Below, in pieces: positions 33,308 to 41,218 of a stretch of DNA of 64,000 nt (position 1 is its first letter; each line of letters begins with the position of its first letter). Below the pieces are notes generated by a model, which saw only the letters and a program-made list of their open reading frames with translations, did not search any database and had not been told where the DNA came from. The stretch comes from DASXRA01 sp963737425. Lineage in GTDB: Bacteria; Actinomycetota; Actinomycetes; Mycobacteriales; Jatrophihabitantaceae. The stretch covers positions 186,001-250,000 of the forward strand of contig CAVTSX010000008.1 of NCBI GenBank assembly GCA_963737425.1, read 5' to 3'. Made by a program: the position numbers and the translations under genes.

Positions 33308-34276
33308 ATGGCCGAGCCGCATCGGATCGTCGTCCCGCTCACCGCCAACGTCCCGGTCTTCGAGGCCGCCGTCGCGTGTGAGGTGTTCGGCCGGGCGCGG
33401 CAGGACTTCCCCGTCCCGTGGTGGTACGAGGTCGTGTTGTGCGCCGGGCAGGACGGCCCGGTCCGCACCGCCGAGGGCCTGGTGCTCGACGACGGCCGTG
33501 GGCTCGCCGAGATGGAACGCGCCGACACCGTGATCGTGCCCGCCTGCGCGGATCTGCAAGGCGATCCGCCTGCTGAGCTACTGGACGCGCTGCGCTCCGC
33601 GTACGCACGTGGCGCGCGTATCGCCTCCATCTGCACCGGCGCATTTACCCTCGCCGCCGCCGGGATTCTCGACGGGCGGCGGGCCACCACGCATTGGATG
33701 CACGGCGCCGAGCTGACTCGCCGTTGGCCAGCCGTGCAACTTGATTCGAACGTGCTGTACACCCAGGACGGACAGATCTTCACCTCCGCCGGCGAATGCG
33801 CGGGCCTCGATCTCTGCTTGCACCTGATCCGCTTGGATCACGGCACTCGGACGGCCAATGCCCTGGCCCGCCGGCTGGTCATCCCGCCGCACCGCGACGG
33901 TGGGCAAGCCCAATACATCGATCAACCGGTGCTCGCCGCCGAATCGGCCAACCTCGGTTCGGTCTTGGACTGGGCGCGGGAGCACCTGCATCAGCCGCTA
34001 ACCATCGACGACCTGGCTAGAAGAGCGGCGATGAGCCAACGCACCTTCCTGCGCCACTTCCGGGAACGCACCGCCACCACGCCACTGCAGTGGCTGACGC
34101 ACGAACGCGCCGCCCGCGCCCGCGAACTACTCGAGACGACCGATGAAACCATCGATCGCATCGCCGCGCGGTGCGGTTTCGGCACTGCACAAAGCCTGCG
34201 CACCCACTTCACCCGGATCAACCAGATCAGCCCCAGCCGATATCGACGTACCTTCCGCCTGCCTGGCGCGGCCTGA
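33308..34276 (+). CDS. GlxA/FtrA-type transcriptional regulator (DJ-1/PfpI + AraC)
   Basis: A 322-residue regulator. Residues 1-170 form a DJ-1/PfpI-like sensor (ASICTGAFTLAAAGILDGRR surrounds the nucleophile-elbow Cys). The C-terminal ~100 residues are an AraC helix-turn-helix pair (TIDDLARRAAMSQRTFLRHF, then FGTAQSLRTHF). Divergent from the EamA transporter with 20-100 bp between starts, the usual layout for controlling such an exporter. Confidence 0.93.
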   Translation: MAEPHRIVVPLTANVPVFEAAVACEVFGRARQDFPVPWWYEVVLCAGQDGPVRTAEGLVLDDGRGLAEMERADTVIVPACADLQGDPPAELLDALRSAYARGARIASICTGAFTLAAAGILDGRRATTHWMHGAELTRRWPAVQLDSNVLYTQDGQIFTSAGECAGLDLCLHLIRLDHGTRTANALARRLVIPPHRDGGQAQYIDQPVLAAESANLGSVLDWAREHLHQPLTIDDLARRAAMSQRTFLRHFRERTATTPLQWLTHERAARARELLETTDETIDRIAARCGFGTAQSLRTHFTRINQISPSRYRRTFRLPGAA

Positions 34277-34507
34277 CCCGAGCTCGTCACTCGTCGCACC
34301 GGAGCGCTGCGCCGAACGCCGCGAACCGCTCGCCCGACTCTGGGCAGTGAGCGTTATGACGTGGGCGCGCCAGTGCTGAATCGACGTACCGGCGCCGACC
34401 TGATGGTGGGCGGGTTCAGCGCCGCTCAGGAGGACGATGACCACCCAGACCGACGCGGTTGCTCGAAATCGTTGCCGTGATCAAATCGGAGATGCAGCTC
34501 AGCCGGG

Positions 34508-34866
34508 GTGGCCGTGCACGGCCACATCTACGCTTGCGGCACCTGGTACATCTGGAACTCCGCCGACGAGGGCGCGGCATTGAACACCGTTCCGGTATCC
34601 GTAGCGTCGGATCCGCTGCGCAGGCACAGCATCTTCGTCGGTGGCTCGCAGAACGACTCGGGCCAACTCGTCCTCTTGCAGCCGACCACGGGCCGGCACC
34701 GACTGGACCACCATGCCTACCCCGGTGGACGAGGACTTCTTCCACGTCGCGGCCGCCGGCCCGAACAGCTCGAAGCTCGTGGTCGACGCGGAGGGTTCCG
34801 GCATCTATGCCACCGGCGACGTGATGCGGCGCGGCCGGCAGTTGGTCAACCACTTCACCGGGCGTT
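34508..34866 (+). pseudogene. Frameshifted BNR/Asp-box repeat protein fragment
   Basis: The first frame reads HIYACGTWYIWNSADEGAAL, with S-A-D-E-G as a degenerate Asp-box, then SIFVGGSQNDSGQLVLLQPT. Near 34690 the coding sense jumps to another frame: TDWTTMPTPVDEDFFHVAAA, then SSKLVVDAEGSGIYATGD. Together they look like two blades of a sialidase-type beta-propeller with a frameshift. Nothing intact fills 34277-35052. Confidence 0.5.
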
Positions 34867-35052
34867 CGCCCCTCGGTGGCGCACGCCGCTCGGCTCGGGC
34901 CGTCGAGGTCCGCAATCCGACAGCGGATGGCCGATTGCGGCCATCACGTTCCTTCACCCGCATCACCGTCCTAATATCAAATGCCGCTAATGAATCGTTT
35001 CATGGCAAAGACCGGACCGTCGAGCCTGATCAACACTGGTGAAGGGGCATTG

Positions 35053-37134
35053 ATGAACCTGTCGGACGACAAGTCGGAAGCCGGGCGAGGGCCGGACCGG
35101 CGGACAGTGCTGAAGTCGCTCGGCGCCGCGGGATTGGTCGCCGCCGGTTCGTCGCTGTTGCCCTCCAGGGCGGCCGCTTCGGCGCCGGCGCTGGCCGACG
35201 TGAGCATCGACTGGAGCAAGGTCGCCCGGGTGTCGAAGACCACGGCGACTTTGCAGGTTGTCGTCAATCCGCTGATCCGGCGGGAGTCACCGATCCACGA
35301 CAACGTATTCCGCGAGCTCCGCGAACTGCGGGCCGACTACGTGCGGTTCGTGCCGTGGTATCCGTACCCGCGCCTGGGCGTCGCCGAACTGGACCCGCCG
35401 GCCGAGGGCAAGACCAGTTGGGACTTCTCGCTGATCGACCCCATGGTCGAGGATTTCGAGCTGGCCACCAGCGGGCGCAGCACGATCATGAACTTCAGCA
35501 CCATCCCGCAGTGGATGTGGCAGTCACCGTGGACCGTGCAGGACGGCCAGTTGTACGCGAATGGCGGCAACAACGGGGCCGCGAGGCAGGGCACGACCTG
35601 GACCGACTACACCTTCGCGGTGGACGTCACGCCGCTGGCCAGCGCGACCCACAGCGGAAAGCCCTACGCGCAGGCGGGCCTGCTGTTCCGTATGGACGAG
35701 TCGGGCAACGGCTACGGTTTCCTGCTGTCGAACTACCCCTACAGCTCACCGGCCGCGTCCGGCTACGTCGTCTTCGTGACGGTCGCGAACGGATCGGGGC
35801 ACGCGGTGCACGCCAAGCCGCTGCCATTCGCCATTGTCGGCGGGCAGACCTACCGCGTGGCCATCACGGTCTCGGGCGACACGTTCGACGTGACGGTCGA
35901 CGGCACCACGGTCGACACCGTCACCGACGCGACTCACGCCGCCGGCACGGTCGGTTTCCGCGAGAACGGGGCGGAGTCCGGCCGGTTCGACAACGTGCTG
36001 GTCACCGCCCCGGACGGCACGGTGCTGCTGTCCGACGACTTCTCCGACGGACTGGCCCAGTGGGATCCGCCCGGAACACCGCCGGCCGATCCCAACACGG
36101 TCGACTTCGGCTACACGGGCGGCACCGCGCTCGCGGTGCCGGTGCAGACCGTCGCCGATTACTACCGCCGGCTCGTCGCCTGGTACACGGCGGGCGGATT
36201 CACCGACGAGTACGGCCAATTCCACCGATCGGCTCGGCGCTACTCGTTGCCGTACTGGGAAGTGCTCAACGAGCTCGAGCACGGCCTGAGCCCGGCGTTC
36301 TACACGCAGCTCTACGACGCGATCGTGACCGAGATCCGCAAGGTGTCGCCTGACACGAAGTTCGTCGGCGTCGCGCAAGCAACCCCGGGCAGCGCCTCCT
36401 ACTTCAGCTACTTCCTCGACCCGGCGAACCACCAGCCGGGTGTGCCGATCGACATGATCAGCTACCACTTCTACGCCCACACGACGGCGAGCCAGACGCC
36501 CGACACTTACGGCAGCACCGGCTTCCCGCGCGCCGACGCCTTCTTCTCGGTGGTGGACGAGATCGAGGCGGTCCGCACGCAACTTGCGCCGCAGGTGCGA
36601 ACCACGGTCGACGAGACCGGGACGATCATGGATGCCGCTGCCACGCAGGCCGACCCGGCGCCGATCCCCAACGCGTACTGGAACTACTCCGCGGCGATCT
36701 ACGCATACGTGTTCGCGAACCTGGCACTGAAGGGCATCGACGTCGTCGGTGAGAGTCAACTGGTCGGCTACCCGGGGCAGTACCCGTCGGTGAGCATGGT
36801 GGACTGGAACACCGGCCTGCCCAACGCGCGCTATCGCGTGCTGCAACTGCTGCTGGAGGAGATGCGACCCGGCTGCGGACTGGTGCCGCTGCCGCCCGGT
36901 GCGACCCCTGACTCCTGCTACCTGCTCGGGCTGCGCAGCGAGGACGACCGCAAGATCCTGGTCGTGAACAAGACCAACGACGACGTGGCAATAGCGATCG
37001 CCGGCGTTCGCGGCGCCACCGCCCGCGTCGTCGACCAAGCCTCCGCCGGTGGCCCCATCCGACGCGAACGCCTAGCAGACGACCAGTTCGTGATAGGCGG
37101 CTACGGCGTTGCCATCCTCACCCTGGCGTCCTGA
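35053..37134 (+). CDS. Secreted clan GH-A glycosidase (GH39-like) with inserted beta-sandwich
   Basis: A 693-residue Tat-exported protein (PDRRTVLKSLGAAGLVAAG). The TIM barrel has acid/base Glu407 in WEVLNELEHG and nucleophile Glu521 in TTVDETGTIM, as in clan GH-A families such as GH39 (beta-xylosidase, alpha-iduronidase). After barrel strand 2 (NFSTIPQWMWQ) an insertion of about 180 residues, residues 161-340, resembles a concanavalin-like lectin/DUF1080 sandwich (YTFAVDVTPL, GYGFLLSNYPY, VLLSDDFSDGLAQWD). A C-terminal beta domain follows (KILVVNKTNDDVAIAI). Substrate unknown. It ends 20 bp before repeat copy B. Confidence 0.75.
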   Translation: MNLSDDKSEAGRGPDRRTVLKSLGAAGLVAAGSSLLPSRAAASAPALADVSIDWSKVARVSKTTATLQVVVNPLIRRESPIHDNVFRELRELRADYVRFVPWYPYPRLGVAELDPPAEGKTSWDFSLIDPMVEDFELATSGRSTIMNFSTIPQWMWQSPWTVQDGQLYANGGNNGAARQGTTWTDYTFAVDVTPLASATHSGKPYAQAGLLFRMDESGNGYGFLLSNYPYSSPAASGYVVFVTVANGSGHAVHAKPLPFAIVGGQTYRVAITVSGDTFDVTVDGTTVDTVTDATHAAGTVGFRENGAESGRFDNVLVTAPDGTVLLSDDFSDGLAQWDPPGTPPADPNTVDFGYTGGTALAVPVQTVADYYRRLVAWYTAGGFTDEYGQFHRSARRYSLPYWEVLNELEHGLSPAFYTQLYDAIVTEIRKVSPDTKFVGVAQATPGSASYFSYFLDPANHQPGVPIDMISYHFYAHTTASQTPDTYGSTGFPRADAFFSVVDEIEAVRTQLAPQVRTTVDETGTIMDAAATQADPAPIPNAYWNYSAAIYAYVFANLALKGIDVVGESQLVGYPGQYPSVSMVDWNTGLPNARYRVLQLLLEEMRPGCGLVPLPPGATPDSCYLLGLRSEDDRKILVVNKTNDDVAIAIAGVRGATARVVDQASAGGPIRRERLADDQFVIGGYGVAILTLAS

Positions 37135-37153
37135 GGTCGCGCAGGGGGCGTTG

Positions 37154-37646
37154 CCGTAGAGCTCCGCACCGATTCCCGGACCGCGCCTTTCGGTCAGTTG
37201 TCGGGATCGCTACGAAGGTTCGGACCTTCGACCCTGCACAGAGGGGTCTGACCGCACTAACGGAGCCATCCACGTTCGCGGACGGTCAAGGCGTCCCCAT
37301 TTCCTGCGGAGGAGGGGAAGCCATGAAGCGTCATCACCCGATGTTGGTCCTCATGATCATCGGCGGCCTGCTGTTGGCGATCGCCGGAGGGCCCATTGCC
37401 TTTGTGCTGCTGGTAATGGCCAGCCCGTTGATCATGATCATGATCTTCTCGATACACGGCCTCGTGCACGGCGGTGGGGGCATCCCGAAGACTGAGTCCC
37501 GGCTTCGTGATGCTCGCCGTGCAGATGCACTCAAGCCAGAGAAGACCTAGCGCGGCTCCGTAACAGGTGTGGCGACCGGGAAGCAGATAGCCGCCCAATG
37601 GACGCACGTCGTCTCACCGACATGATCGTGCACGCCGCCTGCGGCT
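37154..37646 (+). repeat. 493-bp direct repeat, copy B
   Basis: Second copy of the unit at 22181-22673, same orientation, about 99% identical. It begins 20 bp after the clan GH-A glycosidase stop. Beyond its right border (37647-37847) no gene is seen. Confidence 0.95.
37323..37550 (+). CDS. Small two-helix membrane protein, twin 2
   Basis: Encodes the same 75 residues as 22350-22577. The two coding differences (AAA/AAG for Lys2, GTG/GTA for a valine) are both silent. Ribosome site and leader are conserved. Confidence 0.75.
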   Translation: MKRHHPMLVLMIIGGLLLAIAGGPIAFVLLVMASPLIMIMIFSIHGLVHGGGGIPKTESRLRDARRADALKPEKT

Positions 37647-37847
37647 AGATCAGTGCGCTGCGATCGTTGCCATCCACAGCTCGAAGCCGCCGCGCCTGCG
37701 CAGCTGTTGGACGTCCGCTCGACCGAGTCATATCGCTGCTGGACGAGGCGGCGCGCTCGTGGAGTCAGGTGCGTCACGTGACCGAGTACCGAGCCCGGAG
37801 CGGACCGCTCCGGGCCGCTCCGCGTCGGCTGGCGGCGCTGCGGTGGC

Positions 37848-38580
37848 TCAGCTGCCGGGGGTGAGGACGACGATCGACTGCGGCGGCAGCGAGAGGCCGC
37901 CTTGGGCGTGCGACGGTGTCGTGGTGTCGCTGGTGATGCTTGGCGATGCGGCGCTGTAGGTGTAGCTGCGTAGGGTGGCGCCGTCGCGTTGCAGCCCGGC
38001 GACCGGCACGGTGTGCGATTGGGACGGGTCGTCGTTGACGAGCAGCACGCTGCGCTGCGCCTTGGTCGTTGACGAGTAGGCGAGCACGGAGTCCGACGCG
38101 GTGGGCAGCGGGCTTAACTGCGAGCCGGGGGTGGTCAGCAGCGAGGCGAGTTGGTAGCCGTAGTAGGTGGGTAGCGGCGTGTCGACGGGCGGCTCGCCGT
38201 TGGTGCCCGAGGACAGCACGCCGAAGTCGCCTTGCGGTGAGCCGTAGTTGTGTAGGTCCCACCAGTCGACGCTGTCTGCGCCCAGCGAGAGGAACTCGAG
38301 CGTGGTGGCGGCGGCGTTGAGCGCGGCGATGGGCTGCATGTCCTGCGGCATCGGGGTTTGCGAGATGCTCGCCTCACCGATCACGACGTGGGCCTGTGGT
38401 GCGTACCGCTCGAGGGTTGTCCGGATGCTGCGCATCACTGACGGGATCCTGCGGATTGGGGCCATCAGTTGGGCCGGCGTCAGGCTCGGCGTTCCGTAGA
38501 ACGGGTACCAGTGGACGTCGACATAGTTGATGTTGCGACCTAGCGCGTTGAGCTCGGGTTGAGATCATCCGGTACCGCAT
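37848..38580 (-). pseudogene. C-terminal remnant of a secreted glycosidase
   Basis: The frame carries INYVDVHWYPFYGTPSLTPA, GEASISQTPMPQDMQPI, SLGADSVDWWDLHNYGSPQG and a terminal beta-sandwich (SVLLVNDDPSQSHTVPVAGL). This is the last barrel strands and Ig-like tail of a clan GH-A-type enzyme such as arabinofuranosidase-like proteins. The start, signal peptide and most of the barrel are missing; the frame meets a stop at about 38567, where sequence continuous with a truncated sigma-factor gene begins. Confidence 0.6.
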
Positions 38581-39046
38581 GGCATCGGAGTGCCGCTAGC
38601 CCGCACATCAACCTGCATTGTTGTGCCGGCCGCGGGGTTGCCGGTCTGCGGGAAACCGATACCTCCCGGTCCTGCGGCGGCAACATCTCAAACAGTTGCC
38701 GCGCGAAAAGCTTGTCGGTTACCCGGTCGGCCGGATCGTCTGCGTCGCTACGTGGCTGGGACTGCAGACGCTGATCCAACCGGACTCGCCGGTCCTTGCC
38801 GCGATACGCATTCGCGAGCAACTTGCGGGCGGTGACGTAGAGCCACGCCTGTTCCTTGGAGCTGTGCAGCGTGTCTATCCGTCGCCAAGCCGCCAGGAAC
38901 GTGTCGGCGGTGACGTCCCGAGCGGTCTGTGGATCGCTACGGCGAGCGACGAAACACAGGATCTGGTCGTAGTAGCCGCGGTACAGCGCCTCGAAGCGTT
39001 CCCGGTCGCTGTTCACCTTCGGATGATCCTGTCTGTACGCCGTCAT
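38540..39046 (-). pseudogene. ECF sigma factor lacking region 4
   Basis: The ATG at 39046 begins MTAYRQDHPKVNSDRERFEA. Sigma region 2 is well preserved (LYRGYYDQILCFVARRS, ARDVTADTFLAAWRRIDTL, AWLYVTARKLLANAYRG). After LPPQDREV, where region 4 should begin, the frame continues as unrelated sequence and stops at 38540. Without region 4 it cannot bind a -35 element, so it is probably inactive or dominant-negative. Confidence 0.7.
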
Positions 39047-39437
39047 ACCCACTACATGTCCGACACCGACCCAAGCATTACCGGCGCGTGTGAACAGCGC
39101 AGAGCAATTCTCAAGACCCGTGGATCGATCTTGGCCGGGCAGCGGCATCGACGGGCGGCTCGAGGAGTGTGCCCTAGAGGAACCTGGCGCCGGCTGGAAC
39201 GAGGTCAACGAGGTGCTGTGCATTCGCGGCCCGCCAGCGGCGCTTACGGCAGGCTCCCGCCTATGTAGACGCCGATTCTGACGGCTGTGGGGTGCCGATA
39301 TGTGTGACTGCAGGACCGACGCGCCAGGGCTGTGTCGTCAACCCGACCGATGCCGGACGCCGCAGGATCTGCCGCGTCGATTGAACGACCCGTCGTTCGC
39401 CGGGTCGTACCTCTACGGACAGGGAGGATTGGGCTGT
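39047..39437. other. Intergenic stretch with a hairpin
   Basis: No gene is recognisable in about 390 bp. It contains the inverted repeat at 39385-39408. Confidence 0.5.
39385..39408 (-). terminator. Hairpin downstream of the small membrane-protein operon
   Basis: ACGACCCG-TCGTTCGC-CGGGTCGT forms an 8-bp GC-rich stem about 30 bp past the stop at 39438. No U-tract follows, as is common in actinomycetes; assignment is tentative. Confidence 0.4.
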
Positions 39438-39878
39438 CTAGTGGAAGTGGACTCCGGCGATGATCGTGATAATCAGGATGGCGGCGAGGAGCCAGTCGAC
39501 GGCGGCGCAGAACGGGGGCCACCATCGTGTGTTGGTGACGTACTGGCGGCGCTGTTGCCAGGCGTCTTTGAGGCCGTGGCCGATGTAGCCGAGTACGAGC
39601 AGCCAGGCCGTTCCGGTGACGGCCGTCGCGGCCAGCACGACGAACAGTCCGGCGACGGTGCACTCGACAGCTATCACCTGAGGTCTTCCGTCGGCCACCG
39701 CGAATCCGATGTAGACGGCCGCGATGAGGGCCAGTTCGAGGGCGTAGACCGTTGCCGGGTCGAGCCATCGGGCGGCGAGCGGCGACCCAGCCTGGATGGC
39801 GCCGACCACAAGTCCCCACAGCACCGGGACGAGGATCGACCGGTTCCCCGACGGGCTGTGGTTGTGCACGTGGGTCAT
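39438..39878 (-). CDS. Membrane protein of unknown function, four helices
   Basis: A 146-residue protein with a His-rich start (MTHVHNHSPSGNRS) and four hydrophobic segments (VPVLWGLVVGAIQAGSPLA; TVYALELALIAAVYIGFAV; AGLFVVLAATAVTGTAWLL; WLLAAILIITIIAGVHF). Its ATG overlaps the stop of the 29-codon gene upstream (ATGA), so translation is coupled. Family not recognised. It is downstream of the metal-oxidase/monooxygenase pair. Confidence 0.7.
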   Translation of the reverse strand: MTHVHNHSPSGNRSILVPVLWGLVVGAIQAGSPLAARWLDPATVYALELALIAAVYIGFAVADGRPQVIAVECTVAGLFVVLAATAVTGTAWLLVLGYIGHGLKDAWQQRRQYVTNTRWWPPFCAAVDWLLAAILIITIIAGVHFH

Positions 39879-39964
39879 GGGAGGTGCCGCGCGACCGCTG
39901 CCGCCGAGCTTGCGCCGAGGGCCGCCGCGCCGCGGTGATGCGCATCCTGGGTCGTCGTGCCCAT
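39875..39964 (-). CDS. 29-residue peptide coupled to the membrane protein
   Basis: MGTTTQDAHHRGAAALGASS, then AAAVARHLP. It has an ideal ribosome site (GCAGGAGG, 8 nt spacing) and a 4-bp overlap with the following ATG. It is probably a leader cistron that brings ribosomes to the membrane-protein gene, which has no site of its own. It may or may not function as a peptide. Confidence 0.55.
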   Translation of the reverse strand: MGTTTQDAHHRGAAALGASSAAAVARHLP

Positions 39965-40138
39965 CGGCACCGCCTCCTGCAAGAACAAGATGTCACCGTG
40001 ATCAGTGTCGGTCGCCGGAATCGACCTCTGGCGGCACCGTTGCGCGCAACCTGGATAACGGTCCGGGTCGAGAGCCATCCCGCGCAGGATGCCGGCGAGG
40101 CGGCGTATCCGACCCGATTCCGAGATGTCGGGGGGTGG

Positions 40139-41218
40139 TTAGGACGGCGCGCTGCTGCTCTGCGTTGCACCGGTGATCTGGTCCGCCAGGTAGGCGGCGT
40201 CGGCGCCGACCCAGCCGAGTAGCGCGGAGCCTCGGGTGTGCTGCCAGGTGAGTCCGAGGGTGTAGAGGCCGGGTGCGGGTGTCACGCCTCGGTTGTGCAC
40301 CAGGCGTCCGTGCGTGTCGGTGGCTTCGGGCACGTCGATCCACGAGTGGTCGGCGGTGTATCCGGTTGCCCACACCACGGCGTCGAAGTCGGCTGTGGCG
40401 CCGTCGGCAAAGGTGACTGTCCGCCCCGCGGCGGAGATAGCCCGGGGCCTGATCCGCACTCCGTGGCGCCGCGCGAGGTTCCGCGGCCCGGCCCCGATCC
40501 GTTGGTCCCGCCCGGCCAGCCGCTGGCCGAGTCGGGACTCGACGGTGACCCGGTCCAGCCGCAGTCCAGTAGCCCACCACCAGATGTCGCGACCCAACGG
40601 GCGCTGCGGGATCGTCGGGATCCGTGCTCCGCCGGAGAGCTCGACGTCGTGGGTCGCTGCGAGCTCCTGCGCTATCTGACAGCCGGAATTCGCCGCGCCG
40701 ACAACCAGCACCCGGCCCGGTGGGAGCGTCGCGGGGTTTCGGTAGTGGGCGCTGTGGACTTGATGGACATCGGGGTCGAGCTGGTCGGCGACCGCCGGGG
40801 TGAACGGGACGTGGAACGGACCGGTGGCGACGACCACCTGCCGAGCCTCAACCGTGTCGTCACCTGCTTGGGCGACATACCCACCGTCGGTGTTGTTCAG
40901 CGAGGTCACCGTGGTGTTCAGCCGGACCGGTAGGTCGAACGCGGTGGCGTAGTTCTGCAGGTAGGTCGCGACGTTGTCCTTGCCGGGGTAGGTGTCCGGT
41001 GCCGCCGGGAACGGCAGGCCGGGCAGGTTGTCGTATTGGGCCGGGGTGAATAGCACCAGCGAATCCCAGCGGGACCGCCACGCCGCGCCGACCCGGGCGC
41101 CGGCGTCCGCGATGAGGAAGCGCAGCCTGCGCTGCGCCAACTGGTGACCTATAGCCAGGCCGGCCTGCCCGCCGCCGATGACGAGGACGTCCAGCGGTCC
41201 ATCGGCCGGCGCCGTCAT
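40139..41218 (-). CDS. Flavin-containing monooxygenase
   Basis: A 359-residue FAD/NADPH enzyme. The FAD Rossmann motif is VLVIGGGQAGLAIG, the NADPH motif VLVVGAANSGCQIA, and the late signature is AVVWATGYTADHSW. It would oxygenate a soft nucleophile (N, S) or reduce a metal-linked substrate; relatives include CzcO-like proteins found in metal-resistance operons. The ATG overlaps the multicopper-oxidase stop by 4 bp, so both are made together. Confidence 0.92.
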   Translation of the reverse strand: MTAPADGPLDVLVIGGGQAGLAIGHQLAQRRLRFLIADAGARVGAAWRSRWDSLVLFTPAQYDNLPGLPFPAAPDTYPGKDNVATYLQNYATAFDLPVRLNTTVTSLNNTDGGYVAQAGDDTVEARQVVVATGPFHVPFTPAVADQLDPDVHQVHSAHYRNPATLPPGRVLVVGAANSGCQIAQELAATHDVELSGGARIPTIPQRPLGRDIWWWATGLRLDRVTVESRLGQRLAGRDQRIGAGPRNLARRHGVRIRPRAISAAGRTVTFADGATADFDAVVWATGYTADHSWIDVPEATDTHGRLVHNRGVTPAPGLYTLGLTWQHTRGSALLGWVGADAAYLADQITGATQSSSAPS

